Translations under genes and position numbers: made by a program | Source: Megamerina dolium | Taxonomy: Eukaryota; Arthropoda; Insecta; Diptera; Megamerinidae | NCBI GenBank assembly: GCA_963854835.1 | Contig: OY978525.1 | Location: 86,791,171 to 86,855,170, forward strand | Length of the DNA: 64,000 nucleotides | Direction: 5' to 3' | Notes under the pieces: model-generated | What the model saw: the letters and a program-made list of their open reading frames with translations, nothing else | Database searches by the model: none | What the model was told of the DNA's origin: nothing | Shown here: positions 54,380-64,000 of the stretch, piece by piece | Layout: each line of letters starts with the position of its first letter | How positions within the stretch are numbered: the stretch's first letter is position 1

Positions 54380-54640
54380 ACCCAGTGGGTGCCGTGCCGT
54401 GAACGGCACCCACCTGTCGCCAAGCAATTGGCAATTCTTCCGGCAGTAACAACTTAACTTGCCATGAAAAAGCTTCTAAAAGAACTCTGTGACAAAGCCC
54501 AGGAAAAGTGACGTCACAAGGGTTCTGCCGTTCGGAAAATAAGTAGGTCCCTTCTAATACTGTCCAAAATTTAACACGCACAACAGTAATGGAAGAGAAG
54601 CTCGGCCAATGAGCCCTTATGGACACTCAAATTTTATTCA
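54380..54640 (+). repeat. SINE-like repeat, copy 3
   Basis: Body matches the other copies (CCAAGCAATTGGCAATTCTT, aaagcttctaaaagaactctg, aacacgcacaacagtaatgg). The head is replaced by a perfect hairpin GGGTGCCGT...ACGGCACCC (54389-54413). Confidence 0.7.
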
Positions 54641-55419
54641 AAACACTTTCTTTATTCTTTTAAATATTTTATTTTAACTGATTTTCACAATTAGGAAACA
54701 TTTTTGTAGTTTAAATGTAACCAGATTCAACGTTTCTAATTACGTGTCACACACAAAACGCACTGCAAGCAAATAAATGAAAATTTTTTGCGAAAGCTAA
54801 AAAGAACTTGATGTAACGGGACATTTTTAAATGAAGGAAAAAAGAAGAGAAGAGAAGCGAAAAAAAATCAAACTGAAATCAAAGTTTGGTAGATCTAACT
54901 CGAGAAAAATATTTTAAAGTATCGTTTCTAATTAGTTGACAACAGCTGTATATATTAAATAATAGTAAAACTTTTTTAAAAGAAATTCTATATATACTCG
55001 TAGATTTCATTCATAAAAATATGTACTATTATGTGATCTTATTTCAATATATGTTAATGTGCTATGTTAATTTACAGAATTATTCTCCTATTCTACAACT
55101 CTGTTAAGTGACCCTGATTTATTGTAATATAATAGGAATGTAGAATAGAATCTACGCATTAATGTTTAAATAATTGGTGAAATATGGTAGGACACAACCT
55201 TATAATTGGAAAATTGGATTGTTTAAATTGCTTTTCAACAGCGTTTTGGCGGCCACATCAATCTAACTTCGTTTTGAGAAATCGAAGAAGAAGAATTGCA
55301 GGTAGAAATTCGGATATTGTCTTTTTGAAGCAGAGACCTCCAGCAACAACAAAGAGCAAGAAAATGAATTTTCTGGGGAATAAACATACATTTATCGAAA
55401 CCACAAATACATACAAGTC

Positions 55420-55568
55420 CACGTTTGCTTATTGAATGAAGATGACACTGAAAACCAACAACAAATAGCAGAAATGTTAAATGTTGATCATTTCCAGGCG
55501 TTTACATCCTATTGGAAATATTTAGAAGTTAGGAATATGGCTGCCACACGAATTGAGCGGAACATAGC
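55420..55568 (+). pseudogene. Mariner transposase fragment (helix-turn-helix)
   Basis: Reads LLNEDDTQNQQQIAEMLNVD, a mauritiana-type mariner block, followed by degenerate sequence cut by the SINE at 55569. The open frame just upstream (55184-55435) is not recognisable. Confidence 0.6.
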
Positions 55569-55935
55569 AAAAAAAAAAAAAAAAATGAAATAAATATATG
55601 GCACTTAAAGCCTCGAAGGGCTCGTTGGGCGAGCTTCTTTTCCATTACTGTTGTGCGTGTTAAATTTTGGACAGTATTAGAAGGGACCTTCTTATTTTAG
55701 CCGGTTCTGAACTGCAGAACTGTTGCCAAATCACTTTTCCTGAGCTTTGTTATATAGTTCTTTTAGAAGCTTTTCCATGGCAACTTGTTACTGCCGGAAG
55801 AATTTCCAATTGCTTGCCGACAGGTGAGTACCGTTTTCGATACTAAATTTGTTATGCATCAGCAGGGGATTGAACCAAAGACTTACGGATAAGAAGACCA
55901 ACGCACTAACCTCTGACCTACATCACCCAACGTAG
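55569..55935 (-). repeat. tRNA-derived SINE, fullest copy
   Basis: On the minus strand the head reads GTAGGTCAGAGGTTAGTGCG, an A-box-like segment, then about 35 nt later GGTTCAATCCCC (55876-55865), which fits the Pol III B box (GGTTCRANTCC). The body shared with copies 1-3 follows, and the copy ends in a T-run (A-run at 55569-55585 on plus). This identifies the family as a tRNA-related SINE. The parent tRNA could not be decided from the degenerate anticodon arm. Confidence 0.75.
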
Positions 55936-56569
55936 CACGTAAAACGAAAAAACACCCGTGAAATTTTGTTCCCAGTCCTTTTGGCACCACATATGAACAT
56001 TTTCGAGAAATTATCGTATTCCTTTTTATTAATATTTTCAGTGAAATTGATGTCGATGCATTTTTTCAATGCACATGAGAATTTAAGATTATATATCTTA
56101 AAATCTTATCTTATCATAATCATTATCTTATCAACATCTTAATCTTACAATTTGCATCTCTTAATTGTACGCTAGGAGAGAGCAAGCACCTGTCACTTGA
56201 ATTGTACAAAAAATCACGATGCCATTGTAATTATATTATATATCTATTCTGGAATTATAATAATTAATGCTTATGGTGCGATTAGCCAATACATATCAAA
56301 ATGAATAGCTAAACAACTAAAAATATAAATTGATGTAACATAAAATTAATATCATTATAAGTAATCATTCTTATAACCACGGCAGTTGTGATCTATTTTT
56401 GCCAACGAACATAAGAAGCCAAAACCATAATTTATTAAATAAAAATTAATTTCATATATTATATATAATACGAGGATTATTATTTATATTTAGCGATCTG
56501 ACAACACTAATGTTAATAGCTAAAATCTGGCAACACCATAATAAATTTTGACATTTTTAGCAGAAACGT
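55936..56569. other. AT-rich intergenic
   Basis: No gene or repeat boundary recognised. Confidence 0.45.
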
Positions 56570-57300
56570 GCTCGCAACGTTTTGATGTATAAGTGCTATT
56601 TTTTTCGTTTACAGTGAGAAAGAAAATCAATTTGGCCAAAAAATGGAAATTTCAAAAGAAGATTTTCGTTGGATAATTTTTCACAACTTTTGTCGTGGAT
56701 TATCTCAATAAGAATGATTCGATGAACTCAGTTTTTTGAATGGCGGTAAAGCATCATCAAAATCCACAGTATATCGCTGGTATTGTGAACTCAATCGTGG
56801 ACAGGTGACGAATCATGGATATATGCGTATGAACCGGAAACAAAACAGCAAACGACCATGACGACCCAAATCCAACAAAAGTTGTTCCGCTTGAGCAACA
56901 TAGGACGGTCAATTCTGAGTGGTACATGACCATTTGTTTGTCGAAAGTCTTCAGAGAAATTCGCGAAACTAACCGCCAACGACGAATCATTCTCCATCAT
57001 ATCAATGCGAGTTCTCACACATCTAGTCAAACAAGTGAATTTTTGAGCAGTCAAAACATCGAACTGATGACTCATCCTCCGTATAGTCCTGATTTGGCAC
57101 CCAATGACTTCTTCTTGTTCCCGAATATCAAAGGTAAACTGCGTAGTCAACGATTTATGAGCGACAAAGAAGCAATTGAAGTATTCAAAAACCATGTTTT
57201 GAAAGTGTCTCAAGAGGAATGGAAAAACTGCTATGACAAATGGTTTGAACGAATGCAAAAGTGCATTGATCATCATGGTGAATATTTTGAATAATAATAA
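56570..57300 (+). pseudogene. SETMAR-like mariner transposase with internal deletion
   Basis: The start at 56643 reads MEISKEDFRWIIFHNFCRGL and the FDELSFLNGG..SSKSTVYRWYCE helix-turn-helix, with stops. A large part of the middle is missing. The C-terminal part from 56926 is open and reads NRQRRIILHHINASSHTSSQ, HPPYSPDLAPNDFFLFPNIK and ends CIDHHGEYFE. The second catalytic Asp is replaced by Ile in HHINASSHT (HDNA is expected), so it is dead. Confidence 0.85.
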
Positions 57301-57453
57301 AGCTGTTTTCATTTAAAAATGTTTTTAATTATTATTGTTATTATTTGTTATTATATGCTTCTGACCATTTACACAGCTCATCATAGTTGATCAATATAAA
57401 TTTCTATAGTGAAACTTTTTGTATTCAGTTATTTAATCGAAATTCACCATATA

Positions 57454-58904
57454 CTAAGAAGTGTTATTGTTCATTAACAAAAGCTCCTCTAAGCTAATTT
57501 TATACGTTGCTAATTGTTGAACTATCCATTTATCCAACTTTGCTATAAGTTCCGGTGATAAACGTTCCTTATAACCACCCACCTTACCTTCGCGAATGAA
57601 ACTGTAACAGAAGTATTATATATCTATTATTGTTAAATGCTTTTTGTTTGTTTTTCAATTTACTTGTATTCATCATAGTTTGTAAGCTGCGATTGTTGAC
57701 GCACTTGATCAAATTCCCAATGATGATTGGTTTTGGGATTATCTAAAATCGAAACGAAAAACCAATTTATTGTATAGGTAGAGTATATCATAGTATATGG
57801 AATATTTTTTATTATACCCTTTATATATAAAAAATAAACCAACTAACTTTTCATTTCTTCAAAGGAGAGATGTTTCAACATTTGCTGCATTTGTCCTTCA
57901 TTTGGCAGAGTTCTGTTTAGAAATTTACAAACATCTTGAATAACCTCACGTAAATTCATTTTCATACGTTCAAAACTAGTATAATAGAGCCAAGGTTCGT
58001 TGCGCAAGGCATAGAATTCGGTTACATGCTCAAATGGTAATTGTTTGAAACAAACTCTTTCCACATTATCATTGATAAATTCCTCCAGTGATTCCATTTC
58101 ATAGCCAATAATTCGTGAATGATAATATCGTGAAATTAAAACGTCTTTTGGATTGCGGTATACGTAAATGACCTTCAAAAGTGATAATGTATAGTACAGT
58201 TACCAATTTGATAACATACATATGTTATCAAATACATATTCGTGCATATTATTGAAAAAGTTCACCTTTGGTTTTTTATACCAGAGCTGTTCTGGTAACA
58301 GTGGCAATGGCAAGTGTGATTTAATGTGTCTTGGTGATTTTAGTGCTTCAACTGGCATGAGTGCTCGATCTAAGTTATTGTATGTGATAAAGTCAAATCT
58401 ACAAACATATATATAAATACATACATATTTAAACATTTATTTAATGGCAATTGCGGAGTAACTTTACAAAACGTTCCAAAAATGTTTGCTAACATTTTTA
58501 TATATTATATTTCAGTCCGGAGAATACGAGAGTTGCGAAAAACTAAAATTGATTTATAACATTTTGTTAAGTTACTCCTCATTAATTTTGTCTCATTAAC
58601 ACATGTAATTAAGTTTATTAAAAGACAGTACTCACTCCAAGAATGGTGCTCTCACTTCTAAGTGCTCTGCTTTAGCACCATCAAAATTATAGTCATTCAT
58701 CACTAACCATACCAGTTCTTGCATCCATGTGGTGCCACATTTTGGTAAAGTAACCACCCATACATCATCTTCTTTTACTTCCATGTTATGCACCATTTCT
58801 AGAAATTCAGTACATCCTGTGCGATAGTAACATTTTCGTTTGCTCCAATCTTTATTTAGTAGATTCGTTGGATAACTTTTCGGTTTAATCTCTTCAAACT
58901 CCAT
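57454..58904 (-). CDS. Cytosolic sulfotransferase B, 5 exons
   Basis: PAPS-dependent sulfotransferase, paralogue of gene A. Exons (minus): 58904-58636, 58398-58266, 58172-57848, 57742-57664 and 57601-57454, all GT/AG and in phase, giving 317 residues. Exon lengths match gene A except one extra codon in A exon 3 and one in A exon 5. Landmarks: TLPKCGTTWMQELVW (5'-phosphosulfate loop), catalytic His in SPRHIKSHLPLPLLP, VYRNPKDVLISRYYH (3'-phosphate binding), FERMKMNLREVIQDVCKFLN, and FIREGKVGGYKERL near the C-terminus. The introns are short and free of transposons, unlike gene A. The tandem same-strand arrangement shows a local duplication. The substrate cannot be told from sequence; fly relatives are the St1-St4 enzymes. 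Confidence 0.92.
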
Positions 58905-59459
58905 TTTATTTAGTTCCACTGAAATGAATTGTATTAGATAAGGTAAAATTGCAATAGCTGGCAAACCAAACGTGATATCTTCATGACACAAATTCTTTCC
59001 TGATACTAAACTTTTTATAATAACACTTCACTGTAATATTACTACAAATGGTAGTATTAAATTCAGTAAACTCGTTATTGTTATGATTAAGAATTTCTAT
59101 ATTCTTCCTACTCTAATTCTTATGCATACGAGTAAAGTAAACATTTGTATTTTTGTGTCTGTTATCAGAGCGCGAATTGCATACGTTTTACGTACATATT
59201 GTAAGTGTGATAAGCACTGGACTTAAATGGGAGTTTTTCGTAAACAAACGAAATTTAATAAGTACTTACCTATATTTTTTAAAAGAAACGACAAGATATT
59301 ATAAAATTATTCTTGTACATAGTTACTTTAGAATAAAATAGAAATATAATTTTAGATAATTAAAATTTATGTAGGTACCTACTAATTTATGAGAATCTTA
59401 AATGCTCGCATATCGGAATTTTTCAAAATGATACGAATGCTTTTATTTGGCATCAAGAA
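58905..59459. other. 5' flank of sulfotransferase gene B
   Basis: AT-rich. No TATA box could be placed with confidence; no other gene. Confidence 0.45.
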
Positions 59460-60112
59460 TACGAGGGCGGATTGATAAAGAAGCTACGTAAGTACAAGTA
59501 AGGCAGCACAAACACAAAAACTTATTTTTTTTTAAATTGCGATCTGTCAAAAGTCAGCTGTTAAAATATCACCCAAATTCATCGATTAGTTTATTTGTTG
59601 TAGTCGTTTAAAGTAACCAACTCTTGTGTTTCTTGAAAAATGGAAAAAAGCGAATTTCGTGCAGTGATTAAACACCATTAGTTGAAAGGGAAAACCGCGA
59701 AAGAGACAAAAGAAAATCTCGATACACATTACGGTGAGTCTGCTCCGTCAGATTACATGGTAAAATATTGGATTGCTGAATTTAAACGCGGCCGAACAAG
59801 CACTGCAACAATACCATCAACAGGAAGGACAAAAGAGGTGGTTACTGAAGAAAATATCAAGAAAATCCTCGATATCTTTATGAATGATCGCCGAGTCAAG
59901 TTGCGTGAGATTGTTGAAATGGTAAACATCTCATATGAACGTGTGTTCAACATTTTGCATGAACATTTGCATATGAAAAAGCTATAGGCAAGATGGGTGC
60001 CGCGTTTGCTCAGTGTCGAACAAAAACGAGTTCGAGAGACCACTTCACAGCGGTGTTTGGACATGATAAAGCGTAATCCTGTTGATTTTTGGAGTCGATT
60101 AATAACTGTTGA

Positions 60113-61538
60113 GTTGTTTAAGACCGGAGGCGATGAGCTGCTCACCCGCATGCACCAGCTCATAAGCAGAATATGGTCGGATGAAAGCATGTCTGATGAT
60201 TGGAGGCTCAGTGTTCTCTGTCCTGTACATAAAAAAGGAGACCCCACAATTTGCGCCAACTACCGTGGAATAAGTCTCCTGAGCATCGCGTACAAGGTTC
60301 TATCGAGCGTACTGTGTGAAAGGTTGAAGCCTATGCTCAGCAACCTGATTGGACCTTATCAGTGTGGCTTCAGACCTGGTAAATCCACCATCGACCAGAT
60401 TTTCACACTGCGCCAAATCCTGGAGAAGACCCAAGAAAAACAGATCGACACACACCACCTATTTGTTGATTATAAAGCCGCTTTCGACAGTCCGGTAAGG
60501 GATTACCTCTACGCAACAATGTCTGAGTTCGGTATTCCTGCAAAGCTCATTCGACTTTGTAGAATGACACTGCATAACTCCCGTTGTGCAGTGAAAATTG
60601 GGAAGGACCTCTCTGCATCGTTTAATACCGAACGGGGTTTCAGACAAGGTGATTCGTTATCGTGCGACTTCTTCAATCTTATTATGGAGAAAATAATACG
60701 AGCTGCTGATCTACGACATAATGGCACTATCTTCAACAAAAGTGTCATGCTGTTAGCGTATGCCGACGATATTGACATAATCGGCATGAACACGCGAGCA
60801 GTCAGTGCAGCATTCTCAGAGTTGGAAAGAGAGTCGCGTCGGATGGGTCTCACGGTGAACGAGGGCAAGACGAAGTATCTAGTGTCAACAAACAAAGAGT
60901 CCCGGCGTCTTGGACAGCACGTCACTGTTGACAACTACGCTTTTGAAGTAGTAAGGGACTTTGTCTATCTTGGAACCAGCATTAACAGCAGTAATGACGT
61001 CAGCTTGGAGATCATGCGTAGGATAACTCTTGCTAACAGGTGTTACTTTGGGCTGAGTAAGCAATTGAGAAGTCGAGCCCTCTCTCGAAGAACGAAAACT
61101 ACACTCTACAAGTCTCTCATCATGCCTGTCCTAACATATGGCGCTGAAGCCTGGACAATTTCCACCTCGGATGAGCGAATACTTGGAGTTTTCGAGAGAA
61201 AAGTCCTACGCAAGATCTTTGGACCTATTTGCGTTGGTGGCGAGTACCGAATAAGGTACAACCATGAGCTGTACGAGCTGTATGCCGATATTGACATAGT
61301 AAAGCGCATCAAAATCCAGCGGCTGCGCTGGCTAGGTCATGTCGAGCGAATGGAAGAACACGCTCCAGCTAAGAAGGTGTTATATTCGGAACCCGCTGGA
61401 GGACGACGCAAAAGAGGAAGACCAAACCTCAGGTGGAAAGACCAAGTACTGGAGAACCTGACGGCGCTTGGAATTTCTAACTGGCGCCAGCTAGCGAAGA
61501 ACAGAGATGGCTGGCGAAGCATGTTATTTTCGGCCTAA
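60113..61538 (+). CDS. RTE-like reverse transcriptase, open frame, N-terminus truncated
   Basis: The frame is open from the insertion junction to the stop at 61536-61538. It begins ELFKTGGDELLTRMHQLI, then shows CPVHKKGDPTICANYRGISL, QCGFRPGKSTIDQIFTLRQI, FVDYKAAFDSPVRDYLY, GFRQGDSLSCDFFNLIMEKI and the catalytic LLAYADDIDIIG, then the thumb and the C-terminal VFERKVLRKIFGPICVGGEY, RWLGHVERMEE and GRPNLRWKDQVLENL regions. The ORF is fused in frame upstream to mariner transposase codons (an ATG at 59997 would give 513 residues). Usual RTE proteins carry an endonuclease before the RT, which is absent here. The RTE label is inferred from the motif style and the tail. Confidence 0.85.
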
Positions 61539-61580
61539 ATCGATATTCGGTTGTTATGGCCACATAAGTAAGTAAGTAAG
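60113..61580 (+). mobile_element. 5'-truncated RTE-like non-LTR retrotransposon
   Basis: Flanked by the target duplication TAATAACTGTTGA (60100-60112 and 61581-61593). The 3' end is a TAAG tandem tail, not poly-A, which is usual for RTE-type elements. The endonuclease part is missing through 5' truncation. A second, shorter copy lies at 29844-30481. Confidence 0.92.
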
Positions 61581-62234
61581 TAATAACTGTTGATGAAACG
61601 TGAGTCTACCACTATACACCTGGAATCAAAAATCAATCGGAGCAATGGGTGGAAGCTGGTGGAAGTGCTCCGAAGAAGGCGAAGGCAGTGAAATCGGCTG
61701 GCAAGGTTATGGCCACTGTATTTTGGGATGCACTCGGAATATTGCTTATCAATTATCTTGAAAAAGGATCCACAATCACAGGAAAGTATTATCGTGCATT
61801 ATTGGATCAATTGAATGATGCAATCAAGAAAAAACGACCACATTTAAAGGATAAAAAAGTGCTCTTTCTTCAAGACAACGCACCGGTTCACACAGCATTA
61901 GATACGATGCTAAAATTACTTGAAATACACTTCGAATTGGTTGATCATCCACCTTATAGTCCAGATTTAGCTCCTAGTGACTTTTTCTTGTTTCCAAACT
62001 TGAAAAAATGACTCGCAGGAAAAAGATTCAGCTCAAACGAAGAAATGATTACCGAAACTAACGCGTATTTTGAGGGGTTCCCGAAATCGTATTATTCAGA
62101 TGGTATAAAAAAGTTGGAATATCGTCTTACTAAGTGTGTCGAAGTAAAAGGAGACTATGTTGAGAAATAAATGGTTAAAAAAAAAAAAATTTTTTTTCCT
62201 ACTTAGGTAGCTTCATTGTCAATCCGCCCTCGTA

Positions 62235-62583
62235 TGTGATGAATAGAGACAACTTTTATAGGTACGATAAAACTTATTTTAGGCGCCTTAAAAAGCCAAA
62301 AAAAGTGCAAAATATGCCAGTTAAAATTAAAAAAAAAGCATGATAGAAGTCATATACGAATTCGCAATTCGCTTGTTTGACACTTTTATTTAAAAAAACT
62401 TAAACAAATTGTTCTGTATTTCATGAACTTAAATAATGAACATAAAATAATAGAATAAAAAAAACATTTACATATGTGGCAGTGTTAGAAATTTAAAATG
62501 CATTTATGTACATAATAATTCAATCTTCGTCTTCAATATCTTCTGAATGAAATGAGTAAACAACTAAATGCATTTTCAAACTT
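62235..62583. other. AT-rich DNA, 3' flank of the hAT-derived gene
   Basis: On minus just after the stop codon, another frame reads VKSLKMHLVVYSFHSEDIED (about 62584-62522), which looks like the lost C-terminal end of the hAT-type protein. Beyond it nothing is recognised. Confidence 0.45.
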
Positions 62584-63420
62584 TTAACAGTTAAATTCAT
62601 TCAATAAAGACGTGTACGCTGAAAAGCTGCGCTCAACATCGCAAGATGTAACAGGACAGTATTGTAAATTTGCTAATTCACTTGGTGAAAGTTTTTTTGT
62701 ATATTCTGTGCTGGTTTCTTTTCTTTCAAACAAAATTTTCTTCACCTCGGTTATATCTGCAAATCCAACGTTTCGGCTGAAAACTTTTTCGAACTTGTAA
62801 AATTTTTTTTCTGGTAACTGTTGAAGCTTTTTTTTCACGTCTTTTATAATTTTTATGCTCATTTGGAGCGACAAACCTTTGGTTTCTAACTTGGTTATGG
62901 AATTGTGTAGTATAGAAAAATTCATTTTTATATATGCCAAATCGTTCTTCAATACTTCCGTTGCTAATAACATCGTAGCCACTCTAATTGATTCACTCTC
63001 GTCACTGTCGAAAGCTTCCATAATTGATTTAATTTGTTGAAAATTGTCGCAGTAATATTCAGCTGCCTTAAGCCAGGTTCCCCAGCGAATTGTTGAAGGA
63101 GCAGGTGGTAGTTTCAATTCAGGATAGGTCGTTGTGAATATTTTACGTCGCGCCGGTGCCTTAAATTCAAACGATTAACAAAATATTAAAAATAGACAAC
63201 ACATTAAAAAATACCTTGATAAAAGCGGCTTTCACATTAGCTATTAAACGATTTACATCTTCAAATTGGCTGCGAATATATTCACATACACGGTGGAGAC
63301 CGTGTGCAAAGCATGTTATATGTAGCATTTTTGAAAATAAAGTCTGTAAAGACTTCATTGCTAATACCATGTAAGGTGCTGCATCAGTTATTGAAAGTAT
63401 AACGGATTCGAATTGAATTG
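62584..63420 (-). CDS. hAT-transposase-derived protein, last two exons (5' part beyond window)
   Basis: Exon borders (minus): 63420-63215 and 63159-62584, with AG before 63420, a GT/AG intron between, and matching phases. The product (259 residues in the window) starts with ITDAAPYMVLAMKSLQTLF and HITCFAHGLHRVCEYIRSQF, the hAT catalytic-domain region. The second exon reads KAPARRKIFTTTYPELKLPP, STIRWGTWLKAAEYYC and ends with the hAT dimerisation motif CPVTSCDVERSFSAYTSLLN. It stops 4 codons later (EFNC), where a one-base frame shift would continue into a plausible C-terminus. It could be a decayed transposon or a host gene derived from one; the retained intron and a clean frame of about 260 codons favour a real transcript. 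I cannot see its N-terminal BED finger. Confidence 0.72.
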
Positions 63421-63449
63421 CTAAAATTTAAAAAAAAAAATCTCCTTAC

Positions 63450-64000
63450 AGTCGGCTGGGGCCGACCAAATTATACCCTGCATATAAAAAGTTTGCTCGT
63501 ATATCCATCCTTTTCTTCCACTACTTTGTATAGGATCTACATTAAGAAGCAGGTGTATCTCACCAATTTTGGAGGATCAATTTCTGCCTATAATACTAAA
63601 CTACATAGGTTGCAATGGGTTGACCTAGGCGTATTAATTAGTAAGTTATGGGTGTTTTAATGTTTGAGATAAATCCGAGACTTTATACGGAAGATATATA
63701 AAAAGTGGGCGTGACGTATCTATTTCTGGTATATCTAATTAATTTTTCAATATCAATCCACACCTTAAATTTGGTTGTCCTACGCTAAATGGTTTGTAAG
63801 TTATGGAGCTTAAAAGTTTTAGTTTAATTCCCTCGACTTTGTATGGGAGACCTATGAAGGAGTGGGCGTGGCACACTGATTTCTGACTACGATATTAATC
63901 TAAGTGTCAATTATGGTTATTCTAGACGGAAGATTGCCGAAGTCACAGCTGTTTCAATTTAAAATTTGTATGGGGGCTACGATAAACAGTGGTCGTGGCG
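63450..64000 (+). repeat. Interspersed repeat family A, copy 3 (cut by window edge)
   Basis: Begins GTCGGCTGGGGCCGACCAAA then TATACCCTGCATATAAAAAG, and runs through the same paragraphs as the copy at 2230 (atggttattctagacggaagattg and tttgtatgggggctac near 63915-63985). It lies in the presumed upstream intron of the hAT-derived gene. Confidence 0.78.

Larger units (their letters stand above)
59462..62232 (+). mobile_element. Full-length mariner-type element split by an RTE-like insertion
   Basis: Terminal repeats CGAGGGCGGATTGA... at 59462 and the complement ending at 62232, each next to a TA (59460-61 and 62233-34). The transposase starts at about 59641 (MEKSEFRAVIKHH) and can be followed through ESAPSDYMVKYWIAEFKRGR, ILHEHLHMKKL and RETTSQRCLDMIKRNPVDFW. 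After the insert it resumes with DETWVYHYTPGI (first catalytic Asp), FLQDNAPVHTA (second Asp) and YSPDLAPSDFFLFPN (third). Three visible premature stops (TAG at about 59680, TAG after KKL at about 59985, TGA at about 62009) show it is inactive. Both ends are intact, so it could still be mobilised in trans if not for the insert. Confidence 0.9.

Noticed and set aside
56757..57312. Minus-strand frames over the SETMAR-like region
   Set aside because: Shadows of the plus-strand mariner transposase.

Overview
The window looks like nuclear DNA from a higher fly (Brachycera, probably a tephritid fruit fly or close relative). The evidence is intron-bearing genes with fly-like protein sequences (an l(2)efl-type small heat-shock protein, a peptide-amidating lyase, cytosolic sulfotransferases), AT-rich intergenic DNA, many (TA)n arrays, and transposons of the Tc1/mariner, hAT, PIF/Harbinger, Jockey, RTE, LOA-like and gypsy/errantivirus groups. 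The species call is inference from protein similarity. All gene models below were spliced by hand from the genomic sequence.

Host genes. On the minus strand near the left end lie a seven-exon peptidyl-alpha-hydroxyglycine alpha-amidating lyase (5754-7516) and, 2 kb upstream of it, a four-exon gene for a 96-residue secreted six-cysteine peptide precursor (9442-10029) that I do not recognise. A three-exon alpha-crystallin small heat-shock gene, l(2)efl, is at 28059-28791 on the plus strand. Two paralogous five-exon sulfotransferase genes (42022-46908 and 57454-58904, both minus) have matching exon structure and lie about 10.5 kb apart, separated by transposon debris. At the right edge (62584-63420, minus) are the last two exons of a hAT-transposase-derived gene whose 5' part lies beyond the window.

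Mobile DNA. About half the window is transposable elements. From 11.5 to 21.5 kb there is a hub in which every element touches a (TA)n array: two internally deleted Tc1/mariner elements, a long inverted-repeat (fold-back) structure, a candidate solo LTR, a structurally intact errantivirus (endogenous gypsy-type retrovirus, 14557-20834, minus, with gag, pol and env and LTRs that differ at one base) and another deleted mariner. At 30.9-34.7 kb a 5'-truncated Jockey-type element with an open 850-codon ORF2 sits inside a Tc1/mariner transposase and is flanked by a 13-bp duplication. At 59.5-62.2 kb an RTE-like element sits inside a mariner in the same way, again with a 13-bp duplication. A decayed LOA-like element fills 35.1-38.7 kb and a Tc1-like element with long terminal inverted repeats fills 39.7-41.3 kb. 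Three PIF/Harbinger-type MITEs with TTA/TAA target duplications lie at 50.5-52.9 kb. A tRNA-derived SINE family has four copies, and another unnamed repeat family has three.

The window therefore reads as a few ordinary fly genes in a repeat-rich, repeatedly invaded intergenic landscape. The least expected items are the small cysteine-rich peptide gene made of tiny exons, the env-bearing errantivirus, the TA-array insertion hub, and the in-frame mariner/RTE chimeric ORF.
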